Both the position numbers and the translations under genes were made by a program. Positions 1-7,036 of a stretch of 14,015 bases of DNA are shown in pieces. Positions within the stretch are counted from its first letter, which is position 1. Every line of letters begins with the position of its first letter. The notes under the pieces are model-generated. The model was not told the origin of the DNA, ran no database searches, and saw only the letters and a list, made by a program, of their open reading frames with translations. Origin of the DNA: an uncultured Lachnospiraceae bacterium (GTDB lineage: Bacteria > Bacillota > Clostridia > Lachnospirales > Lachnospiraceae); NCBI GenBank assembly GCA_946533525.1, contig CAMNBW010000016.1, positions 1 to 14,015 of the forward strand, written 5' to 3'.

Positions 1-1283
1 AGTGCCTCCTGCGCCTCAAAACGCTCCCGCTGGTCAATGGGGTCGTTGAGCTCGGAATAGGCATTGCACATTTCCCAACTGTTGATAAAGAGCTCGAAGC
101 GCTCAACATAGTCGGGATCGTCGGGCTTTTTCTTGGTAAGCGGGCTTATCTCTATGGGATGGTCCATGATAAAAGTGGGCTGCTTCAGGTGCTCTTCGCA
201 GAATTCCTCGAAGAACAGACTTAAAATATCCCCCTTCTTATGGTGGTTTTCAAACTCCACATTCTTTTCCTTCGCCAGCTTCTTCGCATCCTCGTCGGTC
301 TTGACCTCGTTCCAGTCGATACCCGTGTACTTCTTTACACAGTCGATCATGGTCATGCGCTCGAAGGGCTTGCCGAAGTCCAGCTCGAGGTCGCCGTATT
401 TAAAAGTTGTCGTGCCGAGCACCTGCTTCGCAACATAGCGGAACATATTCTCGGTAAGATCCATCATTCCGTAATAGTCGGTATATGCCTGATAGAGCTC
501 CATCAGAGTAAACTCAGGATTGTGCTTCGTATCTGTACCCTCATTCCTGAAGACCCGGCCGATCTCGTAAACTCTTTCCAGACCGCCGACAATGAGCCTC
601 TTTAAATAGAGCTCCAGGGAAATACGGAGCTTCCTGTCTTCATTTAAAGCGTTATAGTGGGTTTCAAAGGGACGCGCCGCCGCACCTCCGGCGTTCTCGA
701 CGAGCATCGGAGTCTCAACCTCCATAAAGCCCTGTCCGTCCAGATAATTTCTGATGGAGGAAATGATCGCGGAACGCTTGATGAAGGTATCCTTCACCTC
801 TTCATTCATAATAAGGTCCACATAGCGCTGGCGGTACCTTATATCGGTATCGGTAAGCCCGTGAAACTTCTCAGGCAGAGTCTGAAGGCTCTTTGAGAGC
901 AGGGTGATCTTCTGCGCATGTACAGAGATCTCCTCAGTCTTGGTCTTAAAGACCTGGCCCTCAACACCGATAATATCACCGACCTCGAGGATCTTCTTGA
1001 ACTCCTCGTAAGCCTCCTCGCCAATGGTATCACGCGCAACATAAACCTGAATCTTGCCGGTCTTGTCCATTACATTGCAAAAGGACGCCTTGCCCATCTT
1101 GCGCTTAAACATCATTCTTCCGGCAACACGTACCGTATGTTCGTCCAGACTTTCAAAATTAGCCTTGATCTCAGCCGCATGGTGAGTCACGTCGTATTTA
1201 GTGATCCTGAAAGGATCCTTGCCGTCCTTTACGAGTTGATCAAGCTTTTCCCTTTTTACCTGTAATAATTCCTGTTCCGGCAT
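1..1283 (-). CDS. lysS: Lysyl-tRNA synthetase, class II (3' part missing at window edge)
   Basis: This gene encodes the cytoplasmic enzyme that charges tRNA-Lys with lysine using ATP. I translated the minus strand from the ATG at 1283 and got 427 uninterrupted residues before the edge. An OB-fold anticodon-binding domain spans about residues 50-130. The class II catalytic core follows: motif 1 near residue 188 (MEVETPML), the lysine-enzyme signature GGAAARPF near 199-206, and motif 2 near 237-260 (RVYEIGRVFRNEG, then HNPEFT). Motif 3 and roughly the last 70-90 residues lie outside, judging by the usual length near 500. The start is fixed by AAGGAG six bases upstream. It follows greA across 128 bp that hold three hairpins and no T-box signature. 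Ile codons are mostly ATC/ATT with few ATA, unlike most other genes here, which suits high expression. Identification is very secure. Confidence 0.97.
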   Translation of the reverse strand, partial: MPEQELLQVKREKLDQLVKDGKDPFRITKYDVTHHAAEIKANFESLDEHTVRVAGRMMFKRKMGKASFCNVMDKTGKIQVYVARDTIGEEAYEEFKKILEVGDIIGVEGQVFKTKTEEISVHAQKITLLSKSLQTLPEKFHGLTDTDIRYRQRYVDLIMNEEVKDTFIKRSAIISSIRNYLDGQGFMEVETPMLVENAGGAAARPFETHYNALNEDRKLRISLELYLKRLIVGGLERVYEIGRVFRNEGTDTKHNPEFTLMELYQAYTDYYGMMDLTENMFRYVAKQVLGTTTFKYGDLELDFGKPFERMTMIDCVKKYTGIDWNEVKTDEDAKKLAKEKNVEFENHHKKGDILSLFFEEFCEEHLKQPTFIMDHPIEISPLTKKKPDDPDYVERFELFINSWEMCNAYSELNDPIDQRERFEAQEA

Positions 1284-1289
1284 CTGCGT

Positions 1290-1295
1290 CTCCTT
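1290..1295 (-). promoter_or_regulatory. lysS ribosome binding site AAGGAG
   Basis: AAGGAG lies six bases upstream of the lysS ATG at 1283. It begins three bases after the last hairpin of the intergenic block (1299-1316), so that stem could influence ribosome access. The site itself is seen directly; the effect on translation is inference. Confidence 0.85.
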
Positions 1296-1298
1296 AAG

Positions 1299-1316
1299 CG
1301 CCGCAAAGCTGCGGCG
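1299..1316 (-). other. Hairpin 3 of greA-lysS intergenic block, next to lysS RBS
   Basis: A perfect 7-bp GC-rich stem with arms CGCCGCA and TGCGGCG and a 4-base loop. On the transcribed strand it ends three bases before the lysS Shine-Dalgarno sequence. No T-run follows, so it is unlikely to be an intrinsic terminator. It may protect mRNA or modulate lysS translation. Confidence 0.7.
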
Positions 1317-1325
1317 AAATATTAT

Positions 1326-1349
1326 AGGAAACGAATTTATTCGTTTCCT
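1326..1349. other. Hairpin 2 of greA-lysS intergenic block
   Basis: A perfect 11-bp inverted repeat with arms AGGAAACGAAT and ATTCGTTTCCT and only two bases between them. In RNA this would fold as a 9- or 10-bp stem with a small loop. On the plus strand it is followed by a short T-run (CTTTTG), but no plus-strand gene leads into it. On the minus strand a TATAAT (1321-1326) touches its end, without a recognisable -35 at normal spacing. Function unknown. Confidence 0.75.
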
Positions 1350-1352
1350 TTT

Positions 1353-1402
1353 GCGCCGAACCGGAGCCGCCATAAGGCGGCTTTCCGCGCCGGTTCGTGC
1401 GC
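1353..1402. other. Hairpin 1 of greA-lysS intergenic block (long, nested)
   Basis: A long nested inverted repeat. From outside in the paired blocks are GCGC (1353-1356 with 1399-1402), CGAACCGG (1357-1364 with 1390-1397) and AGCCGCC (1365-1371 with 1376-1382), around a 4-base loop. There is a one-base bulge at 1398 and a 7-base bulge at 1383-1389. It begins about 10 bp after the greA stop. The minus-strand RNA continues into A-rich sequence rather than a T-run, so a classical terminator reading is weak. It could be a 3' stabilising structure for greA, a processing site or a palindromic repeat element. Confidence 0.75.
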
Positions 1403-1411
1403 ATCAATGGT

Positions 1412-1903
1412 TTATCTTTCTACTGAAATAACCTTATACTTAAACTTACCCGACTTTGTCTCCACTGTCACGGTATCCCCGGCCTTGTGACCCATAAGGG
1501 CCTTGCCCACCGGCGATTCATTGGAGATCTTTCCGGAAAGTGAGTTGGCCTCGGTGGAACCCACGATCTTGTACTCCATCTCCTCATTAAACTCCTTGTC
1601 CAGTATCTTGACCTTGCAGCCGATCTGGATCTTTTTGGGATCGATAACCTCGTCCTCGTCGACTACCTCGGCGTGCTTTAGGATAAACTCGATCTCCTCT
1701 ATACGGTTCTCATATTCGAGCTGCTCAGCCTTTGCCGCATCGTACTCTGCGTTCTCGGACAGATCGCCCTGCTCACGGGCTTCCTTGATCTTCTGTGCAA
1801 CCTCTTTTCTCTTAACGACCTTCAGCTCCTGAAGCTCATCCTCGAGCTTCTTCAAGCCTTCATAAGTCATAATATTTTTCTTTACCTGACCTACCTGTTC
1901 CAT
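1412..1903 (-). CDS. greA: Transcription elongation factor GreA
   Basis: GreA enters the secondary channel of stalled RNA polymerase and stimulates cleavage of the backtracked transcript, rescuing elongation. The 163-residue product has the usual two parts. An N-terminal antiparallel coiled coil (about residues 12-82) carries the tip motif GDLSENAEYDAA at 46-57, with the acidic residues that position the catalytic metal. A C-terminal FKBP-like domain contains STEANSL and ISNESPVGKAL. Length matches the family (about 158). The ATG at 1903 has AGGGA just upstream at a rather short distance; an alternative ATG twelve codons in (MTYEGLKKLEDEL) has a weaker site, and relatives usually have the extra N-terminal residues. 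It has its own promoter at 1977-2005 and precedes lysS, probably in one transcript. Confidence 0.96.
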   Translation of the reverse strand: MEQVGQVKKNIMTYEGLKKLEDELQELKVVKRKEVAQKIKEAREQGDLSENAEYDAAKAEQLEYENRIEEIEFILKHAEVVDEDEVIDPKKIQIGCKVKILDKEFNEEMEYKIVGSTEANSLSGKISNESPVGKALMGHKAGDTVTVETKSGKFKYKVISVER

Positions 1904-1976
1904 TTCCCTAAAACCCTTTCCTGAAATAGCTTATAAACCACAATCTACTGCTCATTTTCGCAGAATATCAGCGTGT

Positions 1977-2005
1977 ATTATACCGCCGGGTATGATTTTG
2001 GTCAA
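1977..2005 (-). promoter_or_regulatory. SigA-type promoter for greA(-lysS)
   Basis: On the minus strand, TTGACC (2000-2005) and a perfect TATAAT (1977-1982) are separated by exactly 17 bp. The predicted start is near 1970, giving a leader of about 67 bases before greA. The -35 begins three bases after the yfhO stop codon, and no terminator lies between, so readthrough from the upstream operon probably adds to greA expression. Confidence 0.85.
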
Positions 2006-2008
2006 GCG

Positions 2009-4723
2009 TTAGAATAACCTCTTGACGATCTGATGAATGACAAAGGCCGCTATTGGAACTATATAAATTAAAACCACCGCCAGTACCCAAAGGGCCCGAA
2101 CCACCGGATATGAAGGTTTTCCAACGGCCTCAAATACAGGCTTAAGCTGCTCTTCCTTCATATATAATATAAACATCAATATGAGCATAAATGCCGTTAT
2201 AACGGCTCCGGGTATCTGGCCTTTGGGAAGGAAGTTTATCTCAACAAAATTTTCCCCCTCCGATACCGGAACTCCCGTAAGCATACCGCTAACCGCCCTG
2301 CCTTCGACGGCTTGCCCGTTAACCCTGATCCCGGTATATTCGTCTGGATTGACCGGAAGAACGGCGAGCTTTCCTGTGCCTTCAGCATTGATATTGAAGC
2401 TCATTTTGTGGGTTCCCGCTGCCAGAAGCGCGTCTCCCCCGGTCTTGCTCTCATTTTCCCAGAGCACCTTGGACAGCTCCTCCAGCATATCGATATCCAG
2501 CGAAAAAATCTCAGACTTTTCGGGACAGGCTATCTCGACCTCCTCATCCTTAAATTCGCCTAAGCATATAAGATTCGAATTAAACCAGGCCGGATATTTT
2601 AGATTTTCGAGCTCCGAAATAGAAGGAACAGGAACGCTCTCCCCGTTAACTGTCAGCTCTTCAGCCTCTCCCTTCCTTAAATAAAGGAGCTTATGTCCTG
2701 TTATATTCTCCCTTATCTTTGAAGCCGTTCCCTCTTCGCCGTCTGCCTCTTCACCGCTTCCACCGCCCTGATAGACCCACTCCGCGAAACCGCGATCCTC
2801 CTTAAGGGCAGCATCGGTGCGCGCTCCCTTGGCAAGAGCCACGTACAGGACGTTATGAAGACCGACGATGTCAAGTTCAGAGGCTGCATCCGGTATATCG
2901 GCTTCAGAAATCAAATTTACATAGGGAAGAGGATATTTCATGGCATACAGACCGTACTCCCCGTAAGCCGCCGTCTTTTCATAGAGATAAGTCTCTTCGG
3001 CAGAGGGAACCTGCGCTATGCTCTCCCTGACCCCGAGGAGGGCGTCGGAAAAAACCGTTCCTCCGGAATCCAATATCCTCATAAAATGCGTGCTGTAGCC
3101 GAAGTCCTCAGCCCCCTTCTGCACGGGCCTCGAAAGAGTCTGGGCCCAGCCGCAGACCGTCGCCCTCCGCATTATCATTCCGTAATTCGCATTCAGAGAG
3201 GTATCCGGGTTTTTCACCCTGTAAAGCCTCGACTCCTCTATCGGAAGGGTCTCCTTTAAAATAAGGGAGGCCTCCACATATTCCCCGGTCTGCTCCGGGT
3301 CGGAGAAAAACTTATCGTAAATATGCGGTTTTCCGTATCCCACTACAGCTCCCGTCACCAGCTCCGCGAGCATGAACCAGATAAAAATACCTTTAGGAAC
3401 CGCCTTAACTGCAAATATAAGTATATATATAACAGTAAAAAATCCCGCAAACAGCACCCATATCTTAAAGAGGCTCTCCACCGGCCAGACCTCGTGCCTG
3501 AAAAAGAAAACCAGACAGGCCGCTGTCAAAACCGCCGAGAACACAGCCGCCCCCGCCTGCCACAGTCTGGATTTTTCATAGGTAAACTCGCTTAAATGCC
3601 ACATTTTCCCGGAGAAATACGAGGCCACAGCCAGGAGGGAAAAGGGTATGAGGTAACCGCAGCGGATAGGATAGTGAAAATAGCTGCCAAGATGCCAGAT
3701 AAGATTAATGGACTCAAACGGAATAAGGGCACAGGGCGCGAAGAAGAAAATAAAGGCAAAGGCCGTCTCCTTCTTCTCACTCTTAAAGAAGCGCAGGAGA
3801 CCGATCACGATGATAATTATTGCGGCTTCCATTGCAAAAAGCTGCCAGAATTTTACGTAATACTGATCGGCACCGATGGCCCGCAGTATAGTGAGGATCA
3901 TCTCCTTAAAGGAAGAGTCGTAGTTCGAGCTTATCCTGGAGGATTTCATCAGCGAAAAAAAGACCGGAAGGGTCACTACCGCCGACATCAACGCCCCTGC
4001 AACAGTTCCCAGAACCAGCTTTGCGGCCCGGTCAGCGCGGTGTTCCTTATCGCATAAGAGCAGCAGATATGCGCCGCTTATAATAAGAATATAGATGAGG
4101 TCTATGGCTCCCAGATAATAGCTTATTATAATGCTTAGGGCCAGCATGAAGCTGTAGCCACGGTACCTCCCCTCCTTCAGCAGTACAAAGAGCTCGAGCA
4201 CGAGTATGGGCAGAAATACCGCCGTATCGAGGAAGGTAGGCGTGGTATAGTGAGTCAGCGTATATCCGCAAAGGCCGTAGCCGATGGCAAACATTCCCCT
4301 GAAAACCCGGGAGGTATAAGGGGTCATCCTGTATAGAAAATACTGCATCGCGGCGGTCATCCCCACAAGGTGGAGGCCGATATAAAGCGACAGGAAGCGC
4401 ATGAGGTAGAGCCTCGGCACAAAGAGGAACAGGAGGATGAAGGGGGAGAGATTCCACTGGTTCGAGGCCGCCATCGCAATATTTTGTCCTTCGTTTATAT
4501 ACCAGTCGAAAAAGAGCGCCGAACGGCCGTGGAGCCAGTCCCAGGCATGGTAATAAAGAGGGGCGTTTATCTGCCCCATATCGTAGTAGTCGATAGTATT
4601 TGTGCCAAAGGGGAAAATGCCCTTCCCGAAGAGCACGCACAAAAATATCACAAACACCGTCAGAGACGGCAGCAGCATTTTAAATATTTCAGACGGCGAC
4701 CTGTTATCTGTTCTTTCCTGCAT
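2009..4723 (-). CDS. YfhO-family polytopic membrane protein (GT-C-like)
   Basis: A large membrane protein of about 904 residues from the ATG at 4723. Counting from the upstream in-frame GTG at 4753 (914 residues), a first membrane segment lies at about 29-48, followed by a polar loop with the family-typical YYDMGQINAPLYYHAWDWL near 56-74. Many more segments run up to about residue 475 (including LPILVLELFVLL). A long, largely extracytoplasmic region follows (about 490-840), then two C-terminal membrane segments near 847-865 and 888-908. This matches the YfhO family; in Bacillus subtilis YfhO works with CsbB in sugar modification of lipoteichoic acid. A role in decorating an envelope polymer is therefore likely, but donor and substrate cannot be read here. 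ATG 4723 has AGGG upstream; GTG 4753 has no good site. The gene follows dusB and precedes the greA promoter. Confidence 0.85.
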   Translation of the reverse strand: MQERTDNRSPSEIFKMLLPSLTVFVIFLCVLFGKGIFPFGTNTIDYYDMGQINAPLYYHAWDWLHGRSALFFDWYINEGQNIAMAASNQWNLSPFILLFLFVPRLYLMRFLSLYIGLHLVGMTAAMQYFLYRMTPYTSRVFRGMFAIGYGLCGYTLTHYTTPTFLDTAVFLPILVLELFVLLKEGRYRGYSFMLALSIIISYYLGAIDLIYILIISGAYLLLLCDKEHRADRAAKLVLGTVAGALMSAVVTLPVFFSLMKSSRISSNYDSSFKEMILTILRAIGADQYYVKFWQLFAMEAAIIIIVIGLLRFFKSEKKETAFAFIFFFAPCALIPFESINLIWHLGSYFHYPIRCGYLIPFSLLAVASYFSGKMWHLSEFTYEKSRLWQAGAAVFSAVLTAACLVFFFRHEVWPVESLFKIWVLFAGFFTVIYILIFAVKAVPKGIFIWFMLAELVTGAVVGYGKPHIYDKFFSDPEQTGEYVEASLILKETLPIEESRLYRVKNPDTSLNANYGMIMRRATVCGWAQTLSRPVQKGAEDFGYSTHFMRILDSGGTVFSDALLGVRESIAQVPSAEETYLYEKTAAYGEYGLYAMKYPLPYVNLISEADIPDAASELDIVGLHNVLYVALAKGARTDAALKEDRGFAEWVYQGGGSGEEADGEEGTASKIRENITGHKLLYLRKGEAEELTVNGESVPVPSISELENLKYPAWFNSNLICLGEFKDEEVEIACPEKSEIFSLDIDMLEELSKVLWENESKTGGDALLAAGTHKMSFNINAEGTGKLAVLPVNPDEYTGIRVNGQAVEGRAVSGMLTGVPVSEGENFVEINFLPKGQIPGAVITAFMLILMFILYMKEEQLKPVFEAVGKPSYPVVRALWVLAVVLIYIVPIAAFVIHQIVKRLF

Positions 4724-4773
4724 TACTACCCTGAATCCCTTAGCGTCTATCACAATGGTTAATTTCGTGACAG

Positions 4774-4779
4774 CTCCTT
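4774..4779 (-). promoter_or_regulatory. Shine-Dalgarno AAGGAG at the dusB stop, without a normal start codon
   Basis: AAGGAG overlaps the dusB TAA. At the ideal five-base spacing the triplet is ACG (4766-4768), in frame with yfhO and followed by AAA TTA ACC ATT before the GTG at 4753. No ATG, GTG or TTG lies at normal distance. Either this is a relic of a former start, or yfhO initiates unusually. Confidence 0.5.
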
Positions 4780-5716
4780 AAAATATGGCGCCCACGAGTT
4801 CCTTTAGTCCGTCGGCGCTTTCACAATGGTTTATCTTTTCGCGGAGGGCGGCGGAACCCGCTATTCCGGCCGTATACCAACCGACCTGCTTTCTCATCTC
4901 CCTGACGGCGATATATTCCCCGTGGGTAGATACCGCCATGTCTATATGCAGCTGGACAAGGGCGCGTATCTCGTCGCCCGAGGGACGGTAGGGCTTCGCT
5001 TCGTTCAGTTCCCGAAACAGCCAGGGGCGTCCTCTGACAGCCCTTCCTACGGCTATGGCGTCGCACAGCGTCTCATTGAACATCCTCTGCGCGCTCTCGG
5101 TGTCCGTAACGTCTCCGTTTCCGATGACCGGAACGTGCACCATCTCCTTTACCCTGCGGATGATCTCCCAATCCGCCCTGCCCTCGTACATCTGCTCTCT
5201 GGTGCGGCCATGCACCGTTATGGCGCTGACCCCCGCATCCTGAGCCGCCAGGGCAATCTCGACGGCATTTATATTGTCCGCATCGAAGCCCGCGCGTATT
5301 TTTACGGTCACAGGCTTCGAAGTAGCGCTTCTGGCAGCTTCAACTATCCTGTATACAAGCTCGGGATCCTTCATAAGGGCCGAGCCCTCCCCGTTATTTA
5401 CTATCTTGGGCATCGGGCAGCCCATATTTATATCCAGGATCTCAAAGGGTACGTGTCCGATAAGGCTTACCGCCTCCGCTATTATCTGCGGATCGGAGCC
5501 GAAGAGCTGCAGCGAGAGCGGGTGGTCACCGTCGTCGGTCTTCATAAGCTCCTCCGTCTTTTTATTCCCGTAGGTTATGGCCTTCGCGCTTATCATCTCG
5601 GTACAGGTTAAGGCCGCCCCGTACTCATTGCACAAAATACGAAATGGCAGGTCCGTAACCCCTGCCATAGGCGCCAAAAAATATCTTCCCTTAAGCTCGA
5701 TATTTCCTATCTTCAT
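4778..5716 (-). CDS. dusB: tRNA-dihydrouridine synthase, DusB-like
   Basis: This FMN-dependent enzyme reduces specific uridines in the tRNA D-loop to dihydrouridine using NADPH. The 312-residue product has the family's TIM-barrel markers: APMAGVTDLPFR at 15-26, the catalytic cysteine at 100 in NMGCPMPK, VKIRAG at 138-143, VHGRTREQMY at 168-177, NGDV at 200-203 and GRAVRGRPWLF at 224-234 for FMN phosphate binding. A C-terminal helical tRNA-binding domain follows. Length is normal. The ATG overlaps the upstream stop as ATGA, so translation is probably coupled. The yfhO gene follows in the same reading frame behind a single TAA. DusB is the usual subfamily in Firmicutes of this type; which uridine is modified is not proven by sequence. 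Confidence 0.95.
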   Translation of the reverse strand: MKIGNIELKGRYFLAPMAGVTDLPFRILCNEYGAALTCTEMISAKAITYGNKKTEELMKTDDGDHPLSLQLFGSDPQIIAEAVSLIGHVPFEILDINMGCPMPKIVNNGEGSALMKDPELVYRIVEAARSATSKPVTVKIRAGFDADNINAVEIALAAQDAGVSAITVHGRTREQMYEGRADWEIIRRVKEMVHVPVIGNGDVTDTESAQRMFNETLCDAIAVGRAVRGRPWLFRELNEAKPYRPSGDEIRALVQLHIDMAVSTHGEYIAVREMRKQVGWYTAGIAGSAALREKINHCESADGLKELVGAIF

Positions 5717-6069
5717 AGCTCCTCCGGATCCTGTCCCAGGTATACCGCCCTGTAATAGAGCTCCAGCGAATGGAACAGCTCCCTTTTACTCCTCTGAACT
5801 TCTCTTACCATAAGCCCCGAACCGATCTCATCGTATAAAATATCGTCCTCCTCGCAGTCCGTCCGGATGTTCAGGTTTCCGTCCCCGTCAAATACCAGCT
5901 CGAAGACTCCGCCGATCTCCTCGGTAAAAAGTACGCACATCAGCTTAAGCTCCTGCTTTATACTCTCCGGCAGCCCGCCAAGGTCGGGGTTCAGATAAAA
6001 CTTCTTAGTATATGCACTGGCTCCGCATAGAACCATTTCCTGCGGCTCATCAAAGTCAAATATATCCAT
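5713..6069 (-). CDS. Small acidic protein of unknown function (possibly DUF6145)
   Basis: A 118-residue protein with no recognisable catalytic motif, signal peptide or membrane segment. It is rich in Asp and Glu. Notable stretches are VLCGASAYTKKFYLNPD near the start, LMCVLFTEEIGG in the middle and a likely C-terminal helix KRELFHSLELYYRAVY. From memory it resembles a Lachnospiraceae family annotated DUF6145, often found between birA and dusB; I hold that name loosely. I chose the ATG at 6069 because AGAGGA lies just upstream; an in-frame ATG at 6093 would add eight residues and lies deeper inside birA. The chosen start overlaps birA by 14 bp and the stop overlaps dusB as ATGA, so it is very probably a real, co-translated gene. 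A cytoplasmic role is all that can be inferred. Confidence 0.85.
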   Translation of the reverse strand: MDIFDFDEPQEMVLCGASAYTKKFYLNPDLGGLPESIKQELKLMCVLFTEEIGGVFELVFDGDGNLNIRTDCEEDDILYDEIGSGLMVREVQRSKRELFHSLELYYRAVYLGQDPEEL

Positions 6070-7036
6070 ATATTCCTCTGACGGACACCTCACCCGAATA
6101 GATATTGCGGAGCTCTCCGTCGTCCGTCTCTACCATAAGCTCCCCTCTTTCGTTTATCCCAGCCGCCTCCGCCTCGTATTCTCCCTTAGGATCGAGCACC
6201 CTCACCCTTTTTCCCACATTTACGCAAAGGGAATTATAAGCATTGGTAAGGCGGCTCAGATTCCCCTCTTTCAGAAATTTCTCGTAATATAATTCAAAGG
6301 TGGTGGTGATCTCTCCGGCAATGAGTGCCCGGGAAAAAATCTTTCCCGTCTCGAGATACAAAGACGTTGCCGTATCCCTTATCGCCTCCGGGAACTCCTC
6401 TACGGTCACATTTATTCCCGTACCGATAACGACTTCATGTATATAATCGGGCTCGGCCGTCATTTCCGTAAGTATGCCTACGGCCTTTTTCCCGTTGATT
6501 ACGATGTCATTGGGCCATTTTATCCCCACATCCGTTCCGGTTACCCTGTTTATCCCCTCCGCAGCCGCCATCGCCATTATCAGCGTCAGCATCGGGGCAA
6601 TGTCGGGAGAAAAGGCGGGCTTTAAAAGGTAGCTCATGGAGATCGTCGTCCCCTTATCGGAGGTCCACCCGCGCCCTCTCCGCCCCTTTCCTGCGCTCTG
6701 GGAATCGGCTATGACCACAAGCCCTTCCTTAGCGCCCTTACGGCTCCTGCGCTTGCACTCTTCGTTGGTGGAATCCACCTCGTCCATAAAAATGAGCTCT
6801 TTTCCGAGCCATTTTGTTTTGAGCGCATTCCTTATGGAATTCTCCCCGAAGGCTTCTCTGGAATTTATGAGCCTATAGCCGCATCTTGGGACTGCCTCTA
6901 TTTCATAGCCCTCTTTCCTGGCCTTCTGCACCGCCTTCCAGACGGCGTTTCTCGAAATACCCAGCTTATCGGCTATCTCCTGCCCGGAGACGAAGTCCCC
7001 GGAGGAATTAAATATCTCTACGAGCCTCTGGGACAT
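6056..7036 (-). CDS. birA: Bifunctional biotin-[acetyl-CoA-carboxylase] ligase / biotin repressor
   Basis: BirA activates biotin as biotinyl-AMP and attaches it to a lysine of biotin-dependent carboxylases; with its DNA-binding domain it can also repress biotin genes. The 326-residue product has an N-terminal winged helix (about 1-57, with SGQEIADKLGISRNAVWK) and a central ligase domain. That domain carries the biotinyl-AMP loop GKGRRGRGW at 116-124, KWPND at 173-177, GKKAVGIL nearby and GTGINV at 205-210. The small C-terminal domain is present (KRVRVLDPKGEYEAEA). The winged helix makes this the regulatory type rather than ligase only. The ATG directly abuts the argF stop, with GAGGTA inside the end of argF as ribosome site, so the two are probably coupled. 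No biotin operator was recognised in this window. Confidence 0.95.
   Translation of the reverse strand: MSQRLVEIFNSSGDFVSGQEIADKLGISRNAVWKAVQKARKEGYEIEAVPRCGYRLINSREAFGENSIRNALKTKWLGKELIFMDEVDSTNEECKRRSRKGAKEGLVVIADSQSAGKGRRGRGWTSDKGTTISMSYLLKPAFSPDIAPMLTLIMAMAAAEGINRVTGTDVGIKWPNDIVINGKKAVGILTEMTAEPDYIHEVVIGTGINVTVEEFPEAIRDTATSLYLETGKIFSRALIAGEITTTFELYYEKFLKEGNLSRLTNAYNSLCVNVGKRVRVLDPKGEYEAEAAGINERGELMVETDDGELRNIYSGEVSVRGIYGYI

Noticed and set aside
1321..1326. TATAAT as a lysS promoter -10
   Set aside because: At 16-18 bp spacing the -35 positions read GGAAAC, AGGAAA or AAGGAA, none close to TTGACA, and the region is occupied by a hairpin arm.
1284..1411. T-box riboswitch ahead of lysS
   Set aside because: The gap is too short for a T-box leader and I find no T-box core sequence; the hairpins do not form the expected antiterminator arrangement.
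4826..5611. 261-codon open frame on the plus strand
   Set aside because: Antisense to dusB, which has full catalytic and FMN-binding motifs. No independent signal supports expression.
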